A stretch of 64,000 nucleotides of DNA from assembly GCA_964247055.1 (NCBI GenBank), contig OZ176054.1, positions 12,400,001-12,464,000 on the forward strand, given 5' to 3'. Source of the DNA: Paragordius varius. Lineage: Eukaryota; Nematomorpha. Position 1 is the stretch's first letter. Each line of letters starts with the position of its first letter. Under the pieces are notes generated by a model that saw nothing but the letters and a program-made list of their open reading frames with translations, ran no database searches and had not been told where the DNA came from. The translations under genes and the position numbers were made by a program. Below are positions 35,739 through 49,515 of this stretch, one piece after another.

Positions 35739-38700
35739 TCAAAGTAAGTCCCTTTGGTTAAATTTGTTATAGAGTTGGTTCAAGGTTTCTATTCTATCCT
35801 TCAAATATTGTATAGTTATTTTGGATGTGTGTAAGTCGCCATTATTTTTATTGCTGTAATTGGCTTGCAAAAAATCATTGATTTGTGTCAGGGTTTGGTT
35901 TAAGGCTTGTTCACTTTGTAGACCTTTGATTAATATAATGTCCATATCTTTACTCCACACATTTATCTATATGTATAAATACCATTTACAATTCAAATTC
36001 ACTCTACAATTCAAATAACCTAAAATATAAAGTGTTTTTTAAGATTAAAAATTACTTAATGGCATATTATGTTTTCAAAAAATAAAATTTTGTTTAAAAT
36101 TATGAACTATGCCATTATGATATTTTTTCATATTAATGAGGTGTTAAATTAGCCCGAAAACAAATATTTAGATGGAATTTAAATAGTTCGAGATTAATTT
36201 GAACTGTAAATGGTATAAATCAAATACTTAAGATATATTTTAAAACCACGCCATTTTCGGTAACATACAAAAAGTGATCTAAAAAATGTTAAAAAAAATT
36301 TATATTTATCAAAAATTTACGATAAATTAGTAGAAGTATCATCCGAAATTGAGCTCAAAATAAATATAAAAAAAAACAAAAATTTTAAAAGCACAGTGTA
36401 GATATTTATGTTGGACAACCCTGCAGGTAAAAAATATAAATGTTGGCTTATACAAAGAAGCTCCCTTTATAATAATAAAACTATATACATAAACAGCAAA
36501 TATTAACAAATTAAAACATGTTAATTATTTCGTATTTTCCGATTAGGTTCTATATTTAAAATAAGCCCGTTAAAATGTAAATACATTTTAAAATCTTTAC
36601 ACAATAGTATAAAAACTAAAATTGAGATAAATTGATTTTTAATCAAAAAAAAATAATTTTTTATATTTTTACTAAAAGAACCCACGGATAATTACACATG
36701 TATTTTTGTCCACAAATAGTTTTATTAAGAGAGTATGGGGTGGTTCTTATAAAAAAAATATACTTGTTTAAAGGGCGTCGTAAGATATTTATCTGATGAA
36801 TTATGTTGTGTTGCAAATTCAGTCAATTGATCTTCATTTACATTTTTGGGTATAGATTGAATAGTTTCCTTTTCTGTATTCATAAAAAATAAAGTATACG
36901 AAAAATAAAATATTAAAAAATTTATTAATACGTAAAACAATAATATTAATATACCATTTACAATTCAAATTCACCCTTGAACAATTCAAATTCACCCTGA
37001 AATAAATTATGTTTTAAGATATATGAATGCCTATAATTTTTTTCTATTTTTTAAAAAATAATTTTTTTAAAAAATGAAATAACACTGAAAAAAATAAAAA
37101 ATTAAGCCATAATAAAGATATATTCCATATTAATAATAAGTCATATTAGCAGCCCGAAAACACATAATTTATTTTTAGGGTAAATTTGGATTGTTCAAGG
37201 GGTGAATTTTAAATTCAAGGATCAATTTTTAATTTTAAATGGTATATACATAAAATATATACCAGATCGTTTTGGCTGTATATTAATGAAGGTTTCTAAA
37301 TCACCCATATTTTCAACTTTATGCGTTATAATGGAGGTATTGTTTTTATTGGGCACATTGTTGTTTTTACTATTGATTAGCGTACTATTGATTTTAAAAT
37401 TATCGTTAACTGCTAATTGATTTGTGCATATTCCTATGGTATTCAGATCATTGGAAACTTTTCGATTTTTTTGCTCTTTACGTTTTTTAAGGGGTTGATG
37501 TGTTTTGTTTAATATATTTTGTCTTTTAATAATGGTGGTTTGTAGATTAGAACTTTTATTATTCATGGCAGGGGTAGGGGCAGGAGCAATAATATAGGGT
37601 ATAGTTTCAAATGTATTGAGAGGCATCATTTTTCCATTAACACTGTGGGCAAAAAAAGATAAAAATACAGTAAAAATTGAAATTAAACGGATACAAAGGA
37701 CAAAACGTAAAAATATAAAGACAAATGTTTTTTTTCTAAAAGACAACCAACCATGCTTTGTAAATCTTAATTTTCATGAATAATTCATTGTTTTTAACTG
37801 CAAATAAAATTATATATTGGTAATACAATCAATTATGTATTTTACGATTGTAATTAAATGGTTTTTATAAGATAAATTAAAGTTTAAAAAGTATGGTTGT
37901 CATTTTAAATTTTTTTTGATAATTATCAATTTTTACCGTATAAAGAAACTTGATAGCCGTTTATTTGGGAAAATGTTATAAAAAGCAATTAATTTATGGA
38001 CCGATTCCCATTTTTTGTAAAAAAAAATCAGGAACTATTCATAAATCCACATCTGTATATATCATTAATTTTAATTATTTTATATACATACCATTTACAA
38101 TTTAAATTCACCCTTGAACAATTTAAATTTACCCTTGAACAATTAAAATTCACCCTAAAAATAAATTATGTGTTTTCGTGCTAATATAATTCATTATTAA
38201 TATGTAATATATCCTTATGGCTTAGTTTATTATTTTTTCAGTATTATTTTAATTACAAACAAAATTGTTTTTTTAAAAAATAGAAAAAAATAGGCAATTT
38301 TCATGAAAAACGCATAATTTATTATAGGGTAATTCGAATTGTTCAAGGGTGATGAATTTGAAGTGCAAATGGTATACTATAAAATTTATTTTGCCAAAAA
38401 TTTTAAAAAAATTGTAAATATTACATTTTTTATCTCACATATTTTTATACTGGATTATTAATGATATTTTAAGCTCATGAAAAACAACATTTTTGTAGAA
38501 ACTTTTTCTTATAATTATAAAATTAAGCATTTAACTATAATTTAACTATAAATATACCATATGTAATTATTTGAATCAAAAAATTCTTGTAAAACGCCTC
38601 CAGGTATTGTATTATCACTGTTTTCTGATTGTTCATTGATCGTTGTTGTTAAATCTATACATTCAAATCCATAACCCTTTTCTAGAGTCACATAACTAGA

Positions 38701-41700
38701 ATCCAAAACAAACATAAAAAAGTGTACAATATATAAAATTGTTTTATTAGAATAGAAATTGAAATTATACGGACACAAAGTAAAATTTTCTAAAAAACCA
38801 TAAAACTAATTGTCTGAAATTGCAAAGTATGGTATAGAGATAAATAAATATTGAAACACAATCAATTATATATATTACAATTTTAATTATATAGTTTCTT
38901 TTATGTTTCGTCCGTATAATTTCAATTTTTACTGTACTGTAAGATTACTTAACCGAATAAACAAATAACTTTCAATATAATTTTTATATCGTCTATAGTA
39001 TTTGGATTTCATTGGAAAAGATTCTAATTTTACAGAAAAGTAATACTAAAATTTCAAATCACATTCGCGTATATAATGTTTTATATATGGGAAAAAAATT
39101 GATTTTCTATTACTTTTTTTATCCCAAACAAATGCTAATTTTTATTTTTTTAAAGTTTTTAAACCTTTCTGTATGTATATCCATGCCATAAAAAACGCTA
39201 TCCAATCGATGTAATAAAAAAGTGTTTTGCCTACAAGTAAAAGCTAAAATTTGATATAATTCCTTTAGTGTTCCGCACGAAAGTCTCCATTGTTCAATGC
39301 GACGAACAAATTTTCGATGATATAAACTGGGTGATTTGGATATGTAAACCTATATGCATAGAAAATTTGGAATTATACGGACAAAACGTATAAATATAAA
39401 GACAAATATTTTTTGTCTGAAAGACAACCACACTTTTAAAACCTTAATGTTTCCCATATAAGCTACTTAGTTATAATTGTAAAATATAGAATTGATTGTA
39501 TAATATATCTCTATTTCACACTTTACCATTTAAAACAATGAGTTATATTGATGTAAATCTAGATTTAAAAAGCACGGTTGTCTTTAAGAAAAAAAATATT
39601 TGTCTTTATATTTTTACGTTTTGTCCTTATAATTTCAGAATTTATCATAAAAAATTATATTTGTATATATATATATATATATATATAAATACTCAGTCAT
39701 AAAACTAAAAATTAATTATTATTTCTGAAAGATAAAAGGCTCTCTTTTAATCTAAACCAGGGGTATTTAAAAATGGCTTCCTGTGTCGCATTTTTAACTC
39801 AAACAATATTAAGCACACCGCATTTAAAATAGGTAGGATGAGCCTTCAAAAATAGTTATTAGTTTTCAACAAACGTAAAACTGTAAAATAATGCAAAGAC
39901 AGGACAAGAATTATATCAAGTTTTTATAAATTGAGGAGATTCATTTTAAAAAAATGCCAAAAAAAGTATCAATTTTATTAAGATTCATTCCATAAGCATA
40001 TTATTGTGGTCAAATTCGCGGTCCGCACAAGTAGTTGATACCCCTGAGCTAAAACATTATGGGGGTGATAAAATGTTTTATAGTTTCTGATTAATAGAAT
40101 TAAATTAACAACTATAATTTAAAACTTAATCTTAGAGATAATTTTAAAGGAAATGAATGGCATTTTATTTGAAATATGGATAAATTTATAGGTACTAAAG
40201 ATAACGAAACAGTCTTTTTAAAAACCGCCAAACTTTAATTTATCGATTCAAATTTTTATGTTAATAAAGTTAACATTTTTATACTTTGACCAAGGATAGA
40301 AATGCATGTATCCGTTGAAACGTAAGGGCATTTTTGTGTTTTGCAAATAACTTTTTTGCACTCATAAGCGTCGACATAACATGGAATGGAAGAAATAGGG
40401 TGAAAAGGGCAAATAATTCGGATTTATCTTTGCCAATCAACTTCTCCATATTTTCATACAACTAATATAATACATAAAAATAAGCACACTTACGAAGGAT
40501 TATTTAGAAGTCAAAAAAATTTAAAATTATGGATTACAGTATGCATTTTAATGGTTACTTATTTCACAACACTATAGTAGGGGGCAATTTGCAACACAGT
40601 AGTGTATGAAAAAAAGAAAGGAAATATTCGTTTATTGAACATTTTGTTGTTTTTTCCATACACTCTTGTGTTGCAAATTGCCCTACTATAGAAGTGAAAT
40701 ATGCAACCATTAAAATGCATTAACCGGTTCCAAAAATATAACTAAACCAAAAAAAGTTGGTTGGGGATGATCCATTATTTTTTTATCAAATGTTATTATA
40801 ATTTCGGCTTTAATTTTAACTTATGGAGAGTGTTAAAAACTACTTTTTTCTGAAACTTGATTATCAAAAAATGGAAAAAAATAAAATTAATTTTATTTTT
40901 TAAAACCATTTTGAATTTTTTGCATTTCAAAACGGTTCTGTGTTGATCCCTGTTAAAGCTTATGAACTGAAATCGAAAAATTTATATAATAAGAATGAGG
41001 TGGGGAAGGATATATCTACTAATATAAAATTTACGCTTATGTTTTTTAATCAAGTAAATGTATGTATGTATGTATTTAAAGATCATTTTGGAATAAAAAA
41101 CATATATATTATAACAAAATTCTTTAGAACAAAAATTAATAACTAATAGTATAATTCTACCATATAATATGCCAAATCGCCTTCATCATTATCAGCATTA
41201 CATCTAATAAGATTGGGATTTGATGTTATAATTTGCAACATTTGTTGATATGTGGAGCTATCTAACCCTTTCTTTGCCATTTTCAAAAAGTAATCTGCAA
41301 GGGCATACCCACTTTCTTCGGTCTATTCATATTGATAAACTGCTTACTGCGCTTTAATCAATCAATCAATTTTGTAAATATAAAAATATTATATACCATA
41401 ATATCAACACGGCTGCTCTTATGCAATAAATCTATGGTGTGTTCAAGGCTTTTTTTGGTTCTAACATACTTTTTAAGCTTTAAGGATGTCACAGCACTTT
41501 TAGTTGGGGAACAAACTTTGCTGGCTGTCGTTTTACCGTCTTTTATTACGTTTTCACAATTCATTGAATGTGTTTTAGAGACTTCATTTGACAAAGTATT
41601 ACTATCGTTTTTTCTAACAGGGACATCATCCATACTATTTTTTAAAGTATTTGGCTCATTCGATGTCTCAAGTGGGTTTTGAGATGAATTCTTATGGTGT

Positions 41701-44700
41701 AGAGTTGATTTACGGGTCCGTAAGAAGCGTTTATTCGCAAAAATCTTCTCATCTATAGATTGTGAGATTATGCAAGAATCCATTTCTTGATTCAATGCTT
41801 TTCCTTTATTTTGCATTTCTAAAGTTAATTGTTGTTTCGCATTTTCGCCCAAATTTATATTTGGCGTAAACTTTATATTATTAGTGTTTTGGTTTTTCTT
41901 TTTTTCGTTACAAGTGAGAAGTTTTTGATACTTTTTACGTATCTTTAAGGCACTTAAATATACAGTTCGTTTAAACGGTCGCGTAGATTGGGAATGAATC
42001 AATAAATTTCGCATGATATCTAACGGTGTTTTCGCCTTGGCCCGATGATTTAGAGATGAAGAACGAAAACTCTTCTTGCGACATTGCTCATTAAAGCGTA
42101 ACGCTTCAAACATGGAATCAAATGATTCTTGATTCGCCCTATAAAGTGTGGCAAATTGTGTTAACCATTTCGGTAACCGTGTTTTCATACCAATAAGTAT
42201 TTCTTTTACATTGCAAACATTATTGATTGTGCTGTTTTCATTTAAATTTTGATGATAATCATAGACAATATCAAAAGAGTCATCGGATTCAAGAAGGAAT
42301 TTTAGTGGTGTAACATAGCTTTCGACATTTTTTGAGTTTTGGTTCGTATTTTTATCGACTAGGCACAGTTGACCGGAGTATAAACGCAGTTCTTCAAGAG
42401 AGTCACTAATTTTGCTAGGGTCATTTGTGAAAAATTTAACCAATTCACAAAAAACATTATTATCAAGCGTTTGCATATGGGATTTAATAGTTTGTTCCTC
42501 CGTATTTTCAGTGTTTATTGACTCTCCTTCTATTATTGTGTTGTCCATTTTCGTACAACATTTATCCTTGAATATCAATATAATTTCAATGTCTCGAACA
42601 GCTTTATTAACCAAGGATCGTAATGTTTTACATGGCATAAGGTGCATTGAAATGGCTTGGAAAATATTTTTCCAATTAAGGTTTGTTGTTAAGAAGCGGT
42701 TTAATTCATTCGCTATTTGCGTTTTTTCTACACATTCGGCGGTTTTATTATTATTGTTATTAGTAAAAACGGATTGAAGATTTTGCCATATTTGATTAAG
42801 GACAGGATAAGATTGTAAAATTTTGCAAAACTGATCGGGAGAATAATCAAAGGACGAACCATTGTTAGTCAAAAAATATGAGATTCCAAGAGCCAACAAT
42901 CTTGATTCAGAGGGTAGAAAGGATGGGCTTAAATTAATTCTATAATTATTATCACTTTTATTGGTAGTAGTGCTTTTATGCACCAATTTGAGATCTTTAA
43001 AATCAGGTTTTTCTATATATATATATATATATATACTAGCGTGAATCTCGTGCTGCTACGCAGCCCGAGGAAGTCCTTCGGACTTCTGGAAGGGGGGGGG
43101 GGGGGGGTTCGAAGTTTGGATTTGAATGGGTCTACCGTTTTTCCTGTACCAGATCACAAAGCCAGCATTTTCCATTTTTATAAATATATAGATGAGGATT
43201 AATAATGTATTAATATCCATATATCTTTTAACTTGCTATGCATATGATAGATACTCCTTACTCAGCATCTATCATCAAAGAAACGCTTGACTAAAATTTT
43301 TGCCTTTTAACAGGCAATACGAAAAATCTTTCTCGAATTTTTACAGTCTCATACCGTGGACAAAAAAATACAATCAAAAAAATATTTTTGTGGACTTTGT
43401 TTTTTTTGAAAAAAATGGCATTTTACGGGGGTAGCGGGTAAAAAGAGGGCCTAAATCAAAAAAGTGACTCGACTATGTTCAGCGCGATCAAAAATAAGTA
43501 AACAAAATTCATATTTGAAATTGAATGGTCCAACACGTTCTCCAAAAAATTGACTTAACCCATTTTTCACACGGGGTGGGCCCGAACTGGGAACCTAATT
43601 CCAAAAAAGGGCGAAGCTATTGTCGGGGCATTCATTAATGATTATATTTTTTCGATATTTGGATTTGATTGGGATCACCGGTTTTCCGGAAACAGTTCAC
43701 AAAGTTATATAAAAAATCAGTTTTTAGCGGGTAGCTCCTTACCCAGCAGCTATCATCAAATAAACGGTGGACTAAAATTTTTGCCTTTTAACAGGGAATA
43801 CGTGGAATCTTTATTGAATTTTTACGGTCTCATACCTAGGGCGAAAAATCGATTTAGAAAATTATTTTTGTGGACTTTGTTTTTTGAAAAAAATGGCATT
43901 TTACGGGGGTAGCGGGTAAAAAGAGGGCCTAAATCAAAAAAGTGACTCGACTATGTTCAGCGCGATCAAAAATAAGTAAACAAAATTCATATTTGAAATT
44001 GAATGGTCCAACACGTTCTCCAAAAAATTGACTTAACCCATTTTTCACACGGGGTGGGCCCGAACTGGGAACCTAATTCCAAAAAAGGGCGAAGCTATTG
44101 TCGGGGCATTCATTAATGATTATATTTTTTCGATATTTGGATTTGATTGGGATCACCGGTTTTCCGGAAACAGTTCACAAAGTTATATAAAAAATCAGTT
44201 TTTAGCGGGTAGCTCCTTACCCAGCAGCTATCATCAAATAAACGGTGGACTAAAATTTTTGCCTTTTAACAGGGAATACGTGGAATCTTTATTGAATTTT
44301 TACGGTCTCATACCTAGGGCGAAAAATCGATTTAGAAAATTATTTTTGTGGACTTTGTTTTTTGAAAAAAATGGCATTTTACGGGGGTAGCGGGTAAAAA
44401 GAGGGCCTAAATCAAAAAAGTGACTCGACTATGTTCGGCGCAATCGAAAATAAGTAAACAAAAATTATATTTGAAATTGAATGGTCCAACACGTTCTCCG
44501 GAAAATTGTCTCAAAAACACGATTTTGTGGACTTCTGTTTTCAAAAAAAACCCGTTTTTCATACGGGGTGGGCCCGAACTGGGGGCCTATTTCAAAAAAA
44601 GGGCGAAGCTATTGTCGGGACATTTATTAATGATTATATTTTTTCGATATTTGGATTTGATTGGGTCTACCGGTTTTCCTGTACCAGATCACAAAGCCAG

Positions 44701-47700
44701 CATTTTCCATTTTTATAAATATATAGATATATATACACGTATATTGTAAGAAAAACTTATATATAATAGAGTAAAATTCGTAATTATACGGACAAAACGT
44801 AAATATATAGAGACAAATCCCTTTTTTCAAAAGACAACCACTTTTTTTAAGTGTTATTTAATTATAAATGTAAATTATATTATTGATTGTGTTACTAATT
44901 TACATATCTATTTCATGCTTTACAATTTAAGACAATGAAATTGGAAAAATATAGCGGTCTTTTAAAAATATTTGTCTTTGTGTATTTACATTTTGTTTGT
45001 ACAACAATTTTCATAATAATTAAAATTATTAAAAGTAAAATAGTGTTAATAATATAATGGCATCTCCCTAACAAATATGAGGCTATAATAAGTAATATAA
45101 ATTAGAATTTACATTGACAAAAGCTTAATCACATTATACCCCCCTACTTCGCAATAAGGTTCGTTTCAATGGTAGGAAATTACAAAGGTATTAAGATGAA
45201 TTTTTTCAAATAATTATAAAATCAAATCATTATTTAAGAATTAAAACTATTCCATCGTGAGAAGACAGATATAAACCCTCCCCCCAAATTATATGTAACA
45301 TATTATAATAATAAACTAAACTAACCCTTTTCCCATTTCACAATGTCAAAAATGTTGTGTTTTACACGTTTGAAATATTTGCCACCATACTTTGCACTTT
45401 GTACAACAATGTTTTCTTCATTATTACTTTGTTCAAAAGTTGCATCAAACTTATTACGTTTAAATCCACGATGAGGTAATAAGATTGGATATGGCAGGCC
45501 TGTACAATTAGCCATCTCATACATTGTTTCTTGACTAATAAGGGTTTCGTTAAAATTCCCTGCAGATGATAAATGAACATATTATTAAATATGAATGATT
45601 GATTGATTTAAATATTTACTTATTAAAACTAAACAATAAAAAAACGGTATATTCAACAAAAACGTTAAATTAAATTGAATATTCTTATAAAAGGTTTGTT
45701 AATAATAAATGGGGAGAAATGTATATTGTAATATCGTTATTGTTATATAATTTTATAAATACATTAATTAATTTTTGAGATTGGACAGAGACTGATATAT
45801 GAATCAATTTTATATTTTGACAAAACCATCTTAAAAATTTAATATATTTATTATATAAAGACACTTAATAGTTATATAACAAAATAAAATATTTTAATTT
45901 CCGAATGCTTTCCCTAATATTTCAAACCTTTAAAGAAAATAGATAATTAAAAAAGGCTTAAAATAAAACCAAGACACATATTTTATGATAACAAAAAGGC
46001 TGTACTTTTTAAGGAATTCAAAAAAATAATTCAAAAACATCTTTAAGAGAGAAAATAGGTGTAGCTTTTCCTAATAATTCAAATTTTTTATATCAAACAA
46101 AATAGATAATTCTAAAATATTTTAAAGACACATAAAATTAACGCAAAAATAGGCGTTTTTATGATATAAAATTAATCAAATATACCATTATTGTGGAAAA
46201 CTAAGGTATCCGCAGCTCTGTCATAATAAGCAAAATAATGGCGATCCCTACATACTCGTTCACAATCACTGGCAATTAGATTGAGAGCAAGGGAAAGGTT
46301 AGAAAATTGTAAATTGCAATTATTTTCACAACTTTGAGAAAGATTATTTCCAGACAGTGAAGTGAAAAATGTACCCAATTCTTTCTGCATGCCACATAGA
46401 CAATAAATAAAGTTTTTAAACTCTAAAAATGGCTGTAAATTTGAATGTAATGAATATAATTTAAAAATCTAACTACTCATATCTAATTAAATGATATATA
46501 AATAAACAAATATTTTGTTGTCTAAAGTCAAATCGTGCCAATTTTAGTTTACCATTGTAAAAAACACATTTTCTGTTTTTTTATATAAAATCAAAATATT
46601 TTAAAGTCTTATCACCATTTTTCATGTTTTATATTCTTGCTGTTATTACATATTAGACACATAACTAAAGCTATTTAAACTAAATTACCTTATTTTTATA
46701 TATTAAAATATACAACTTTGCAGCTAAAATACCCAATTAATAAAAAACTAATTTAGTATAAGTGATCATTTAAATAAATTAAACTATATTATAATATCTT
46801 TCAAATTTTTGAAAACATGATTAAAAAACTTTTTTTAATATATAGTATGCACTTTAATGGTTGCTTATTTCACACTATAGTAGGGGGCAATTCGCAACAC
46901 TGTAAAGTATGGAAAAAACAATAAAATGTTGAATAAAAAATTATTTCTTTCTTTCTTTTATTCCATACATACTGTGTTGCAAATTGCCAACTACTATAGT
47001 GTTGTAAAATAAGCAACCATTAAAATACGTACTGTATATTAATCATATATTTTAGAAATTACAATTAAAATCCTTGACATTTCTTTAATGGGGTAAAGGC
47101 TTTGATGTTCACAACCCAACAAATAAGTTTGCATTAGTAATTGAATATGCTAGAAAAATCAAATAAAAATTAATATATATTTTAATTAAATTTTGTAACA
47201 AATTTTTTTCTGCATAAATATTAACAAAATAAGAAATCATTTAGGAGAAAAGAACAGAACACAATATTTTTGAAAAACATGGTTAAATAAGGTTGATATT
47301 GTAAAAAGTGGCGTAATAAAAGTCCATCTTTATAATACTTGTGTTAGCTTAAAATGTATCTTAAAAATGGTTAAAATTTTGTCTAAAATAAATATGTTAT
47401 ATAATTAGTGATTAATTTAAAAAATGCCCTTTTATATATATACTCATTAAAATCTTAACTTCATTTAATATAAGTTATTAGTGAAAAAACCAATTTTATG
47501 GTATAACATTACCCAGAAACATTTTTTTTCAACCAAACGCAACATATTAATTCCATTTTTTTATGGAAAATGTTACATTTGCTTGAAAAAAATGTTGCTT
47601 TTGATTGGAAAAAAATGTATAGTAAGTTATTTGAGAGAATAAAAAACCACCTGTTGCATTTGCGTATTCAAGGTTCCAATCTGTTGAGCGGTAAAGTGTG

Positions 47701-49467
47701 GTAGACTAGTTTCAATATTGTATTGTTCCCTATCCATTTGTATTAAGTAATTCTTATCCCCTTCAGGATTATTTAATGAGTTTTCAACAACTGTAAATTT
47801 ATAAGTAGGGATATCTGATATTTTTGGTTTTAGATTATTTCGAATACTGTTAGTGTTAAAATTTTTATTATTTCGTCGGTTATTCCTTAAAGTAGGGGAT
47901 GTGCGTGCCGTATGTTGTGTAATATGATTTCCATCATCATCAAACAGTTCATTAAGGAGATCATTTAACTCTTTCCCTATTCAAGGCAAAAAACGAAACA
48001 AAAAATATAAAATAATGTAAAATTGATACTATACCATTTACAGTTTAATTTACCCTTGAACAATCGAAATTCACCCTCGAACGATTCAAATTTCCCCTAA
48101 AAATAAATTGTGTTTTCGAACTAATATAACTCTCATTATTAATATGAAATATAATATCTTTATGACTTAGTTTTATAATTTTTCAGTAACATTTTATTTT
48201 AAAACAAAATTTTATTTTTAGAAATATATAAAAATAGGTAAAGTTTAATCTTAAAAAACATATAATTTATTTAAGGATTTGAATTGTTCGAGGGTGAATT
48301 TGAATTGTTTAAGGGTGAATTCGAATTGTTTTCAAGGGTGAATTTGAATTGTTCAAGGGTGAATTTGAATTGTTCAAGGGTGAATTAGAATTAAGGGTGA
48401 ATTTGAATTAAGGGTAAATTTGAATTGTTCAAGGGTGAATTTGAATTGTTCAAGGGTGAATTCGAATTAAGAATGTTTAATTGTTTAAGGGTAAATGAAT
48501 TGTTCAAGGGTGAATTTGAATTGTAAACGGTATAATTATATATAGTGGGTTAATTTATATTTTGTATGTGGAATCGAAGGAGTTTTATATTAAAATTCGG
48601 CAAATAAGTAGAACTTACATACAAGGATATATATTTTTAGTTGTCATACTACCTTATAACTTTGGACACAACTATACTAAATATATTTTTATGGATAAAA
48701 TAACCAAATATCTTTTTATATTATTCATTAAAAATTTAGATAGATAGATAAATATATAACTATAAATAGAGGTTAATTAAAAATATTAATACTTTGGATT
48801 TTTGGACCTTAAAAATAAGTAAACTGACATAATCGTTAAATTCAAGTCATTTAAGATGAAAATTATTATGTTTCAAGGCAATTATTAAATGTTGAGAAAT
48901 AAACCTAAATATAATATATATGTTTAAGGGTAACTTAAAATGTGTAATAATGAACTTTAAACTTATCCAAATGTGGTGAGGAATGTTTTAACGTAAAAAT
49001 AAAAATGTCAATAATTAAAATGTTCTCACCAACATATTAAATTAAAAAACACTTTCCATGCAATTTATTGCTTATAAGAGTAAATTTAATAATACTTTAA
49101 AAAAAATAAGAGTAAATATAAGGGTGTAATTAAGCATTTAATCAAAGGTTTAAGGGTGAAATTAATTTTTAATTAAGTGTTTAAGGGTATAATTTTTGAA
49201 AAAAACCTTCACAGATTTAAAGTTTTGAAAAGTTTTGTTTAAAAAGATTTATTTTCCTTACTAGAAACATGTACAGCCCGGTCATCCCTTAAATCTTCAG
49301 GATCTTCGACGAAATTCTCCAATTCGCCCATCAAATCATATTCGGGGTCATCGTCTAACTCGGTATCTTCAATTTCTATCATAGGTGTTGTTTCGATTAA
49401 ATAATTTATAAAACAATTAATTTATAAGTTTGGAGATAAATTTATTATGTTAGAATAAAATTTAAAA

Positions 49468-49515
<48 letters not shown>

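Noticed and set aside
37222-37746. Membrane-like N-terminus on the frame over a GON4L exon
   Set aside because: The hydrophobic part is translated family A MITE sequence upstream of the acceptor at 37643; the exon proper starts at 37642.
44420-44749. Open frames of 70-109 codons in the tandem array
   Set aside because: They lie in tandem repeat units, differ between units and show no protein-like conservation; explained by the repeat.
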